DNA from: Aurifilum marmelostoma
Lineage: Eukaryota > Ascomycota > Sordariomycetes > Diaporthales > Cryphonectriaceae
Length of the DNA stretch: 64,000 nt
Direction of reading: 5' to 3'
Assembly: GCA_027559495.1 (NCBI GenBank)
Contig: JAMXSV010000026.1
Coordinates: 248,001-312,000, forward strand
The notes below the pieces were generated by a model. It did no database searches. It was given only the letters and a program-made list of their open reading frames with translations, and was not told the DNA's origin. Positions 21,951-32,441 of the stretch are shown piece by piece; positions within the stretch are counted from its first letter, which is position 1; each line of letters begins with the position of its first letter. The position numbers and the translations under genes are program-made.

Positions 21951-24586
21951 GATGGAGGGCTTGGTATGCTTGTCGTGATCAAAACTTCACACATAAACAC
22001 ACACACACTCTCTCTCTACCAAGCAACAACACATGCAAGACGACGAGAGAGACGAGCGTTAGCAATATATTTATGCCATACTCTTATAGTTGTAGCAGAT
22101 GGCAAGGCCCCCTCCCCAGGGCAAAAGAAAAAGAAAAAAAAGAGGAGGAGGGCCACCTCGGCGAACGAGGTTGTCTCCATCTTCTGTCCGTGCCTAACAA
22201 GGAGAACACTCCCCCCTGGTCTCAATCCTACGATAAACGTCAAGGACCGCGATGGTGTGTGGGGGAAAGGTGGAATAAAACGGTCAATCCTTTCCCCTTT
22301 GCTATGCAGGCCAGTGGCAGTGGCACGTAAACCTGGACGCTACCCCTCCTCTTCCCCCCCCCCGGTGAGACAAACCTGGACACCACTATGGATATCCCGT
22401 GGCGACCCACCCTTGTCTCCAGATGCGTCACTAGATTTTTCTGGATTAAGCTTGTTGCTCGTAGGCGCTAAGCTGGAGAGGCCTGCAGAGCCGAAATTAC
22501 CCATGGCCAAAGTTTCTCAGGGGCCGACGTACACAAGCCACGCATGCTTGAACAGGGGCAACAGTTTTCTATTTTTTTTTTTAATCCCTCTTGGGCCCAA
22601 GCCGGGCTTGTTGCTCGTAGATACGAAGCCCACGTCAAGGGATGGCAAGCAATTGTGCCATCGTAGATCCAGACAAATGCAACTGCTACCCCTCTGCAGG
22701 AGAGGGTCGCATAAGACAGGATGCTGCATAAAGGATCATATCCCTTTAGGTTATATCCTTTTGCTATTACGATTATTATGTGTGATTATATATCTGGCAC
22801 TTGGAAGGCTTCCCATTTGGCCCACAATAATCACCCAGTACCATGTGCTCAAAGTGTCGACATCCCATGGGATATCACTGAACAAGTCGCAGCAAGGTGA
22901 GGAACGTCTTTTTAGATTCAGATGAGTGGAAACCTCAGAGACACTACACTGCTTACTGTATACATGCGCGAACTGCCGGCGCCTGGCATCCCTCACTAGT
23001 GATTTTAATCCCTCCACGCCATATCGAGGGGGTTGGTTTGCGCATTTCAAATCGGAGAATAGATGATGTAGTGGTCTTTCGAATTCCAGCCTAGCCACAC
23101 ACATCATCAGACCACGGTAGTTTGAAGATCATCGAAACCAAAATGGAAACTGAACAAGATGCCCCCACGTTCCGGGGAACCTGAGGAATGATGTGCGCCC
23201 GGGGCGGGTCTGTGTGTACGCAAGACGGGTGGGCGTGTGCGGAATCTCGTACCAACCCTGAAGTATTATGTAAATGATTCAAACGTTATTGAAGACTGTA
23301 CCTTTCTCACCAAGGTTCTTGTGGTTCTGATTGCAAGGACGTTGGGAAGCGAAGGAGAGAGAGAGGCCAGTGTGCGGTCCCAGATGACCACCCTTTGTTA
23401 TAAGTATATACATACAAGTACATAGTAGCTTGACAAGGCACGGGCGTATATCTACGAGAATTCAAATGCGTGACAATTTATAGAGCATAATTTCGGCCGT
23501 GGTCCCACCCTTTTCGGAGGTGAGAGACATGTATTTAACCACCCTATACGGCTCGCAGGCTTGATTCGGACCACGGAGATGCACTTCGGTCGTAGGGCCT
23601 TGATACTGTGGTTACCTGGTGCAAGATACTAGTACATGTGGATGCCAATCTTGCTTTACAGGCTATCTCGTAGGATGCGGTATGTTGCAGAATTTGACAG
23701 TGAGATGGGATATCGAAGGATCCGAGAAGAGACGGGTAGCCAGGAGGAATAAAAGAATAATGACACAATATTTGCTTGTAAATCAGTTATCCCACAGCCG
23801 AGAGCTCACTGCTGACCGACCACCCGTCTTCATAGTGGAGCAGTCAGTACCATCCCGGGATGAATGCTTGAAAATTGTTATCCTCTCTTTTTTTTTTTTT
23901 TTTCGTTCGTTCCACAGCGTATTGGCCAAATATCGTAACATCAAGGAGAAACTACTCAGGAGGTGTGCACAAATTCAAATAAAAGATGGGGAAAAAAGAA
24001 GAAAAAAAAAAGAAAGAAAAGATCCGAAAAAGACACGCACATATACACAAAATGCGTGGACAGCGTCAACTCGCCCACTCCCGCCTCTTAGTACAATGCC
24101 GATGACGGACCAGAGCCTATCTCTCATTCTCCCTTAGCGGAAGACAGTGCTCCGCAGACCAACGAGTCTAGGCCTTTCGGCCATGTTGCTGACAGAGCTC
24201 GCCTGGAGGAACAGCACGGGATCTCCACAGCGGACCCGCGCACGCTTGACATCAAAATCTGCGCCGTGCTTGTTGGTCGGGAGAAGATCAATGCAGCAGC
24301 AGTGACTCGAGTGAGCGTGTGTGTTGCATGACAGCGAGAGACTGATCAGCGGATAGGATTCCAAGTCGGGTCAGGATTCAACATCACGACTTTATCCCAA
24401 GTCTCCTCTAATTAGAAACAAACATAGAGTCCCATCTTAGGTAAGTGTCTCCTTTGCATACTTTACAGACAGCCCTGATATTAGTCATTTTCTCTCTTTT
24501 TGTTGAGACACCACCCGTCCTTCTGGATATTATCAGCTCTGACCAGCTATCACCAGCTCATCATCATCACCAACATTACCGTCACC
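21951..24586. other. Intergenic: shared upstream region of the SMP-30-like and formyl-THF deformylase genes
   Basis: 2.6 kb between divergent starts. It contains a C10 run (22354-22363), A- and T-rich tracts (22125-22142, 22571-22582, 23888-23903) and purine-rich stretches near 24000. Overlapping open frames show no domain. Nothing else is supported. Confidence 0.6.
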
Positions 24587-25456
24587 ATGGCATCCGCAAC
24601 CAAGAGCCAGGGAGAGGATTATATCCTCACGCTGTCCTGCCCGGACAAGTCTGGCATCGTGCACTCGGTGACGGGCATCTTCGCCAGCCACGGCATCAAC
24701 ATCCTGGACCTGCAGCAGTTCTCGGACCCCGTGTCCAACAAGTTCTTCATGCGCGTGCACTTTGGGCCCGTCTCGTCGCCCGACACCCTCAAGGCCTCCT
24801 TTGTGGACCTGTCAGCCAGCCTCGAGATGGACTACTACGACATACGCCCCGTGGCCAAGAAGATGCGGGTGCTCATCATGGTGTCCAAGATCGGCCACTG
24901 CCTCAACGACCTGCTGTTCCGGACCAAGGCCGGCCAGCTGCGCATCGAGGTGCCCGTCGTCGTGTCCAACCACCCCGAGTACGAGCAGCTGGCTAGGAGC
25001 TACGGCATCGAGTTCCACCACCTGCCCGTGACCAGGGACACAAAGGCCCAGCAGGAGGGCCAGATCCTCGAGCTGGTCAGGAAGCACGACATCGAGCTGG
25101 TCGTCCTCGCCCGCTACATGCAGGTCCTGTCGCCGACCCTGTGCGCGGCCATGAGCGGCAGGATCATCAACATCCACCACAGCTTCCTGCCCTCCTTCAA
25201 GGGCGCCAAGCCCTACCACCAGGCCTACGACCGCGGCGTCAAGATCATCGGCGCCACCGCCCACTTTGTGACTGCCGATCTCGACGAGGGCCCCATCATC
25301 GAGCAGCGCGTCGCCCGCGTCGACCACAGCATGAGCCCCAAGGATCTGGTCGAGGAGGGCTCCAATGTCGAGAGCCAGGTGCTCGCAGCTGCCGTGAAGT
25401 GGGTTGCGGAGAGGCGCGTCTTCCTCAACGTTACGAAGACGGTCGTCTTCAACTAG
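24587..25456 (+). CDS. 10-formyltetrahydrofolate deformylase (PurU family)
   Basis: Single exon, 289 residues, start at the ATG in CACCATGGCATCC, a good eukaryotic context. The upstream 29 in-frame codons are leader. Residues about 10-90 form an ACT-like regulatory domain (LTLSCPDKSGIVHSVTGIFA...). From about 95 comes the formyltransferase-fold catalytic domain, with IINIHHSFLPSF holding the catalytic Asn and His, GAKPYHQAYDRGVKIIGATA, and LDEGPIIEQ holding the catalytic Asp. The enzyme hydrolyses 10-formyl-THF to formate and THF, balancing one-carbon units. The length and all blocks match the bacterial and fungal family. It has no evident mitochondrial presequence. It is divergent from the SMP-30-like gene, with a long gap between. 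Confidence 0.95.
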   Translation: MASATKSQGEDYILTLSCPDKSGIVHSVTGIFASHGINILDLQQFSDPVSNKFFMRVHFGPVSSPDTLKASFVDLSASLEMDYYDIRPVAKKMRVLIMVSKIGHCLNDLLFRTKAGQLRIEVPVVVSNHPEYEQLARSYGIEFHHLPVTRDTKAQQEGQILELVRKHDIELVVLARYMQVLSPTLCAAMSGRIINIHHSFLPSFKGAKPYHQAYDRGVKIIGATAHFVTADLDEGPIIEQRVARVDHSMSPKDLVEEGSNVESQVLAAAVKWVAERRVFLNVTKTVVFN

Positions 25457-26186
25457 AGGTCAGAAGAATATAGAGAAAGAAAAAGTGAAAAATGGAAAAA
25501 TGAAATCATATAAAAATAGATTAAATACATCAATGGCTAGGTATCTCTGGTGGCAGAGTCAATTCACCGGTGGATGTGTCGAGCCTGTGAGGAGCCCAAT
25601 ACTCCGACTCTACACATTTTCTGATGCGACCACCAAGATTTGATTGTCTCACCGAGTCACCCTACCTGTAGTGAGTTCTTCTCAAATGTCGATATTGTCC
25701 ATGTTAACATTCTCTATGCTTATAAACAAGATGCCCGGCAGGAGAGTGAAAGATCCTTAACACTATCTTATTGGAAGCTTTCTGCGCTCAGTGCCATCCG
25801 TCAGAGAACCCTTGGGAAGTCCACTGCCGCCCACAGTACGATATCATCCACTTAAGATCCAACAATGCACTTGTTTAGGTGCCTGCAGGCGGCTTACATG
25901 CAGTGAGTGGATCCACACGATTCCGTGCTCCATCGTTCTTTTGAGGCGCAGTCCCTCCCCCTTCCCCTTCACGGCTAGAGGAAGTACTTACAGCATAATT
26001 ACTTGAATGAGCGTACGAGGCGTCTGCTCAACCCGTTCTTCTGTGTGTCTTGAAAATTATATAATGCGGTCGTCGACCAGCCAAATTGAAACACAAACAA
26101 GCTCAGCTGAGTACTTATCTCTTCCAACCTCGATCCACAGTCCTCAATCAATTTCCGCTCAAACTCGGCAACCTCTTGGCTGTGCA
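25457..26186. other. Intergenic between the PurU-type gene and the cyclase-family gene
   Basis: 730 bases, A/T-rich 3' flank followed by the promoter of the cyclase-family gene. No additional gene seen. Confidence 0.6.
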
Positions 26187-27384
26187 ATGTCGATTCCGGA
26201 CTTTGACCATCTCCCAGCCGTGGAGGGAATGCCACGGGGCTGTGCCTGGGGCGTTTTCGACAAGGACGGCAAGAAAGATCTCCTGGGCACGCTGAATCTT
26301 CTCACCCCAGCTGTGGTCGCTGCTGCGGCGGCCGAGGTCAAGGACGGAGTGTCCATATCATTAAAGTAACTACCGAGAGCTCTCCATCACGCCGCCCCAC
26401 GAAACGTGCTGGGATAACTTCATCTGACATGTCAATTCAAGCTGGCCACTGAATGGCATCAAGATCCCCATCCCAGGACGCAAAGCCCCCGTCCACAAAT
26501 TCATATCCTTCATGAACCAGGGCGAGCTGGCCCCCTCGGGCTGCCACGGGTGGGACGACGAGCTCGAGTTCAACACCCAGTCCAGCAGCCAGTGGGACAG
26601 CCTGGTGCACATGCAGCATCAGCCTTCAGGCCTGGCCTACAACGGGCTCAAGGTCACCGAGCGGGTCCTGTCCTCGCCGCAGACAAGCGCCGAGAACCCG
26701 CTGCCCACCCTTGACCACTGGCACGCCCGCGGTGGGCTCGTGGGAAGAGGCGTCCTGATCGACTTCAAGGGCTACATGGACTCTCGAGGCCAGTCCTACC
26801 ACTGTCTCGATGGGTACCGCATCACGGTCGAGGACGTCGAGGAGGTGGTCAGACACCAAAAAGTCGAGTTTAAGCACGGGGACATTCTCATTGTTAGGAC
26901 CGGCATCACGGAGATCTTTGAGAACCCCACCCCCGAAGACTTTGCAAAGATGCAGCAGGTCAAACTGTCTGGGCTGCACGGTTCCGAGGAGACAGCCAGG
27001 TGGGTCTGGAACAAGCGTTTCTCTGCCGTCGCGGGAGATAGTCAGTCGTTTGAGGCTTTTCCTCCGCTCAAGGCAGACGGCACAGAGGGGTCTATGGGTG
27101 ATCTCGGTAAGTGGGTGAACGACATCCTATGATTTCTTTGGGAATTCCCTTTTTGTAGCGTGACAAGAGCCATGGGTGAAAGTGATATATCAGATGCTGA
27201 CAGATTAGTGCTACATCAATATTTTCTCTCCATGTTCGGTCTGCCTATCGGGGAACTCTGGGATCTCAAAGAGCTCTCTGCGTATTGTAGAAAGTCTGGA
27301 AGATACAGCTTCATGCTGACATCGGCGCCGCTCAACCATCCAGGTCTCGTGGCCTCTCCGCCGAACGCCCTGGCTATATTTTGA
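26187..27384 (+). CDS. Cyclase-family (PF04199-like) putative metal-dependent hydrolase
   Basis: Exons are 26187-26365, 26442-27106 and 27209-27384, 339 residues. Splicing AA|C gives SLNWPLNGIKIP, and G|TG gives GDLVLHQYFLSMFGLPIGE. The second acceptor is the AG at 27207-27208, not the CAG six bases earlier, which would break the frame. Family features are AWGVFDKDGKKDLLGTLNLLTP near the N-terminus, the metal-site region SSSQWDSLVHMQHQ, HARGGLVGRGVLIDFKGYMD, the segment GDILIVRTGITE and the ending VASPPNALAIF. Bacterial relatives (kynurenine formamidase) carry HxGTHxDxPxH. Here, as in fungal members, the region reads QWDSLVHMQHQ, so substrate transfer from kynurenine formamidase is unsafe. 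The protein looks cytosolic, without a signal peptide. Confidence 0.9.
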
Positions 27385-28245
27385 TGTCTTCATCGGAACA
27401 GACCCTCAAGTATCTTGTTGACGGCCAGTGAGGTGTTGTGGCTTTTTCTTTGGGAAAGAAGAGGGAGGTTCTCACAAGAAATATGTATAGTTGCGATGAT
27501 GCTATTGTTGCAATCATCAAAATGGCAGTTGGTTGCATACCACAACTTCTGAGCAATCAAGCAAGTACTGGATCTTACTGATACTTTTGTGTAAGCTGTA
27601 TCTAGTGATGGATTCTCAGGACCGCAGCGTATTCCTATAGCTGTTGAGAGATTGTAGCCAGTCAGACAAGCACCAATAAAATATCTCGCTATAGCATGAA
27701 ATTCATGAACACGGGCACTGGGGTGAATTCCAGATTATGGTTGCCGAGATAGAAACTCCGATGACTTCCAGCTCTGCGGCAGTCTGCATTCACATATATC
27801 CAGTCATTTATTAGAGACTATGACGTTCAGATGATCTGTCCAAATGTGCCCTGTGCTACAGGTAAGTATCATCATATAATGCAGATCCTATTACCGGCAC
27901 GAGTTGAGGTTCAAAGATTGGTTCCATTATCGACTCGACCAATAAACCCCTCCAGCTCCCGCGAGATCTGCCGGAACCACACCCTCCCCCCACTCCTTGA
28001 TTCATCTAAAAACCCATTGTGAAGCCCATGTGCCACGTACTAGGCGTACGCCAACTGGATGTGCATAGTATAACAGTTCTATCTTCTAGTCCTCATGCAG
28101 GAGTATGTGTTGGCAAGTGCTGGTTTTTGCGGGCACGACCATGACCATAGATGCAGGGTCAGGACAACCCGGCAGATACTATCAAGGTAGACACAAACTC
28201 CTACAGCACTTTATCGGATGTAAAGTACAGTATCATCAGAAGGCC

Positions 28246-28259
28246 GGGGGGGGGGGGGG
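28246..28259 (+). repeat. G14 homopolymer
   Basis: Fourteen consecutive G about 450 bases upstream of the metallothionein-like ORF. Confidence 0.85.
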
Positions 28260-28540
28260 CGTAAAAGACCTCAGTCCTGCAACGTTACTGGGAAGATCAT
28301 AGGCCCCATCGGACTATTCTTGAGGTATAGAACCGATCATCGTTTGTCCGGCAAGCGGTGATAGGCTCGATCGGCACGAGTTTCAAAATCCGGGTCAGCA
28401 GGAAGAGGAGAGGGGTATGGGCTGCAGTAGTAGCATGCACTTACTGTACAGCAGCACACTGCATACGCTGACCCTCGAAATGGGGGCCCCCCTCCCTCTC
28501 CTCGAGTGGTGGGATGTGTGTGGGTCAACCAACGCCTGGA

Positions 28541-28550
28541 GATAAAAAGG
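28541..28550 (+). promoter_or_regulatory. TATA-like element of the metallothionein-like gene
   Basis: GATAAAAAGG lies about 165 bases before the ATG and is followed by a pyrimidine-rich stretch that could be the 5' UTR. The assignment is tentative. Confidence 0.3.
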
Positions 28551-28710
28551 GCATACATCCCGCCGAGCCCAAAAAAAAGAAAAACCCCTCTTTCTCTTTT
28601 CTTTTGCCCCCTTTCAAGCCATAGGTGTTTACATCGCGAACCAAAATACTCTTTTGAAAAACAAATACCCGGACTTGGAAATTCCATCTGTCCTCTTCTC
28701 ATCTCTCATA

Positions 28711-28776
28711 ATGTGCCCCGCCGGACAGTGCAAGTGTGACCCCAAGACCTGCGAGTGTGCAGGCTGCAAGCACTGA
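28711..28776 (+). CDS. Metallothionein-like cysteine-rich peptide (21 aa)
   Basis: A 66-nt ORF reads Met-Cys-Pro... and ends ...Cys-Lys-His-stop, with Cys at positions 2, 7, 9, 14, 16 and 19, i.e. C-x4-C-x-C-x4-C-x-C-x2-C. Lys, Asp, Glu, Gly and Ala fill the spaces, and there are no aromatic or large hydrophobic residues. Repeated Cys-x-Cys pairs and tiny size are hallmarks of fungal copper metallothioneins (the Neurospora and Magnaporthe proteins are 20-odd residues with Cys-x-Cys pairs). The expected role is binding Cu(I) or other soft metals in cytosol or wall. The start codon follows a pyrimidine-rich leader and ATCATA, and a TATA-like element lies upstream. A chance ORF with this pattern is unlikely but cannot be excluded without transcript data. 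Confidence 0.7.
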   Translation: MCPAGQCKCDPKTCECAGCKH

Positions 28777-29912
28777 ATACCATCAGCACCGTTGAGTATG
28801 CATCCCTTTTCTGTCTAAATGTCATCGTTGTTGTGATGTGTAGAACTGGCTGACAATCATAGGTGTGATGAGGCAGCAGATGTGAGCAGGATGCGTTCGC
28901 TCTGAACATGGGAGGATCGGGGAGACTGGAGCAAGCTGAGGTACGGGAATTTTGCCGGGGCCAACAGAGGGGTTAGGGGGAGTCGCGTGGTGACGTTGTC
29001 GAGAGATAGATATCGCACATTATAACTTGGTCTATGCTATATAATGTCGAGCTCTTGAATCTCATTATGCGTACAACAATCTGCATGTGACCCGAGGATG
29101 GCTCAACTACTTGCCAGACAGGCTCCTCCAGTGCTATTCGTTGTGACCACTCACGTAACTAGAGTGGACTGACCTGTTCCGAGGCTACCGTCCATACGGC
29201 ATTGATACTCTCTGCTTGCCTAGTCGGTAGTGTCCGAGGGGAGAATTGGACACATGGCAAGCGAGTCTATCCAACGCGGTGATCTGACAGGTAGCAGAGG
29301 CGGGAAAGGCTGGGGCGGATACAGTAACGGGCAGTAGAGACACTGGCATGCCACTGTGCTTGCTTGGACGATAGTCATTGGGCAGTTGTATTGATCAGGC
29401 GTAGCGAATGAGTGGACTTCTGTCATCCCTCGCAAGATATCTACATTAGGGGCGTTGAGAAAGGTGTGACGACGCAGGTCCTCGGTCTTGTTCAACCATG
29501 TCGGACAGCAGCAGCAGCAGACCGTGGACCGTGGGCGGCATTCCATGAACAGGCGAATCAAGTTTTCCTTTCCCGTCGATTTTTCAGCTTGATCACAAAC
29601 ACAAGTAACCACAATCACATCGCATCATCCAAACACACCCCTGTATTTGTTTTGGTTTGGTTTGTGGTTGGAGAAGTTTTTTGTTCTTCTTTTTTGTTTT
29701 TCTCTCGTCCATGTAGGCTCATCTCAGTAGTTCAGGGTGTTAAGGGTCCCTATCTGGGGACCGGACCTGACGAATAAGCCAGCATTGTTTCCCATCCCGA
29801 AAAGCCGTCCGTCGCCAAATGCAAGACCAGACCATCCCACGCCGATCTAAGCGCAAACGTAAAAAGAAGCACACAAAGGGTTTGTTGTCGTTGATACGAG
29901 CACGACCACCAT
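28777..29912. other. Intergenic between the metallothionein-like gene and RPL16 (convergent)
   Basis: 1.1 kb. A minus-strand open frame (29220-29618) has no recognisable domain. T-rich tracts lie at 29670-29705. No gene supported. Confidence 0.55.
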
Positions 29913-31277
29913 CTAGTAGCCGTAGGCCTCGAGGGCCTTGGTGGTCTTGTCGTCGGTCTTGGCGTTCTTCTTGGCCTCGGTGAGTTGTCGTCGGGCGGCC
30001 TTCTTGCGCTCGTAGTACGCGGCGCCCTTGGCCTTTCTGCGCTCCTCGAGTCTGTTGTGTACGCGCCATCAGTCAGCTAAACCCAATCCAACCGAAACAC
30101 CGACAGCTCTCGTGCTCTCGTGAAGCATGTTATGAAGTAAAGGAGTCAAAAAACCCACCTCTCAACAACATCCTGGTACTTCCAGCCAACCTCGTGGCTC
30201 AGACGGCCGACGGTGCAGTACTTGCGGCCGGGCTGCAGGCGCAGGACACGCAGAGCCTGGGGGACGACCATCTTCTTCTGCTTGTCGTAAGGGGGAGGGA
30301 CACCCTCGAAGACCTTGAGGCGCTCAAGGGCGGCGGCACCGCGGGCGGTCTTGTGGGGGATCATGCCGCGGACAGCCTTGTAGAAGATGCGAGAGGGAGC
30401 ACGGAAGTGGAAGGGGCCTGGTGGGAGGAGTAGAGTTAGATACGTTGTCTCGATCGATGCTTGTTGCGCCTTGGGAGCGGGGAAAAGGAAAAATCATCGA
30501 CTAACCTCCGCGGGTGGGGTTGTAACGGGTCATCTTGCGCAGGTAGGCGTGGTACTTGACTGTATAACCAAATTGTCAGTTTTCCGTCTGGGTTCGAATC
30601 TCTTTGTTGCTTCCCACTATCAATCCTCGACAGCCTCGACAGGGTACGCCGGGTACACATCTGAACATTGTGGTTTCGAGATATCGATTGTGGGTGAGGG
30701 AAGCACTGGGTCTAGAGGACGTACGCTTGGCGCGGAAGAACTCTCCGGAGATGTTGAGGGCCTCGCAGCGGACGACAACGATCTTCTGGCCGCTCAGCAG
30801 CTGCTTGGCAACAATGCTGGCGAGACGGCCCAGAAGGTGGCCCTTGCCGTCAATGACGACCTAGATGACGCGCACAGAAACAGTCAGCATCTTTCGCTCT
30901 TCCCATGGTATACTGTGATGTTTTGATGATCCCCTGGCCCTCGTCGCACAATCTCGAACCGCATCGAAACAAGTATCGTTCGCGTTGTCGTGCATCACAG
31001 GAGCGCGTCCCGTCCACTGCCATCTTGCCAAGCACCCCCCGAGGACCAAGGCTGGCGGGAGTCTGTCGTCGATGTCTCGACTCCCAGCACCGTCAACGAC
31101 CTCCATCCGGCTCAGGCAGGCCGGTCTCCAATTCCTCCTATTCACTGATTGTGCGACAAGAGGCCACAGTCGATAATTGCACTGTTGTGCGTGCGCGCGT
31201 GTGTCTTCGTCGTGATGAGGCTTGGGGGTGGGGGGGGGGAAGAAGGTTGTACTCACGACCTGCTCGAAGGAAGACAT
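29913..31277 (-). CDS. RPL16: 60S ribosomal protein uL13 (L16/L13a)
   Basis: Five exons: 31257-31277, 30725-30860, 30506-30559, 30159-30417 and 29913-30051, total 609 nt, 202 residues, the usual length. The first exon codes only MSSFEQV and is followed by a 396-nt intron, a common arrangement in fungal ribosomal protein genes. Spliced blocks include VVVIDGKGHLLGRLASIVAK, AKLKYHAYLRKMTRYNPTRG, GPFHFRAPSRIFYKAVRGMI, HKTARGAAALERLKVFEG and LEERRKAKGAAYYERKKAAR, ending ALEAYGY. The protein is part of the large ribosomal subunit. Every junction agrees in phase and matches the conserved protein. I scanned the long first intron for a C/D-box snoRNA and found no C/D pair. Confidence 0.97.
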
Positions 31278-32441
31278 CTTTGTGGGATTGTCGTCAACCA
31301 GACAGGAGAGGAAAGAAGAAAAAAAAGAAGATGCTCAGAAGGACAAACTTCGAAGTTAAACGAAGTCTGCGAGATATTCTGAGTCGTCCCTGGTGGTTGT
31401 AGGGTTAGTATTTGGGAGGGAGGCGATGGGAAGAAGATGGACCTGGGGCCACACTCACAGGGAAAATTGAGATGCCCACGCAGTCTGCGCCTGCTGTAAG
31501 TGGCCCGTTCGCCCACTAGCCCTCTGCCTTCCTGCGGTAGACGGAACAGGGCCAGCGAGAATTTTTAGGGCAGCGAAACCCCACGTGATGTGCGACCAAT
31601 CAAAATCCCACAATTGGACCCACTCCTTCTCTTGCCCTACCCGGCCGCCTGTCTTGCCAGTGCTTGCCGGTTCAATCACTCTCTGGCACCTTGATGGCAC
31701 AAGGCAGTTGCTACTATGGGATCTCCTGCAGTATCTTATCGATGCAGGCTCGTACTATAATGATGTCGTAGGCACGGGGACGTATTTTCCATAATCTGAA
31801 CCCTCATGGTTTTCCCTTACGGATAAGCGAACTGGCGATTGAAAACCACCTCGTCTCGATTTGAGGACTCAAATCACCGGTCTCGAAGCATTCTCTAAGC
31901 TGAAGACCCTTGATGGAACATCGCATCGTCTCAAATTACGCGACGAAGTCTATACATCTGTCATGGAGATCGCACTGACTGTATGGGCGAAGGGCATTTC
32001 GATGTGTTTTGTTCCGCCACGATAGATGCAATTTGATGCCAGAATACCAAAAGCTCAAAGAACGCTCTGCCTCAAATACGCGCTCCAGAAAGATGATCTC
32101 CCAGGCTTGTCTATTCGTCCAGCCGTCCATCGATCCATCCACCCATGCCTGTATGTTATGAAAACCTATGCCTGTGTTTCTCATGATCTGCGCCACGCTT
32201 CGTTGGCGGTTATAATATGAAAGGAAGGAAGGAAGAAGGAAAAAGAAAAAAAAAGATGCAGTATATACTTCAAGTAGAGAGTTGGACGACGGTATGGAGC
32301 AGAAATGTGTTGATTGCGAGCCTGTCCACTGAGGGCTGCTTCAAGCTATCAGGCTCAAGCCATGTTAGCCATGCTTAGGCGATGCGAAACCCTCGGCCCG
32401 GTCTGCGTCCCACCTCTGGGAATGATTCGGCCCAAACGATC
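31278..32441. other. Intergenic between RPL16 promoter and the BAG-domain gene 3' end
   Basis: 1.2 kb. The first 250 bases are the RPL16 promoter and leader (minus strand). The rest is A/T-moderate without a gene. A purine-rich tract lies at 32221-32257. Confidence 0.6.

Larger units (their letters stand above)
27385..28710. other. Intergenic upstream of the metallothionein-like gene
   Basis: 1.3 kb, A/T-rich. It has a G14 run (28246-28259) and, just before the small gene, a T/C-rich leader (28560-28620). No other gene supported. Confidence 0.6.

Noticed and set aside
29220..29618. 132-codon minus-strand frame with a Cys-rich patch
   Set aside because: The poly-Cys comes from a GCAGCAGCAGCAG repeat read in one frame; no signal peptide or domain.
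30560..30724. tRNA T-arm-like GGTTCGAATC in an RPL16 intron
   Set aside because: No matching acceptor, D or anticodon stems around it.
30861..31256. snoRNA inside the long first intron of RPL16
   Set aside because: No paired C box (RTGATGA) and D box (CTGA) on the sense strand; the TGATGAT on the opposite strand lacks a partner.
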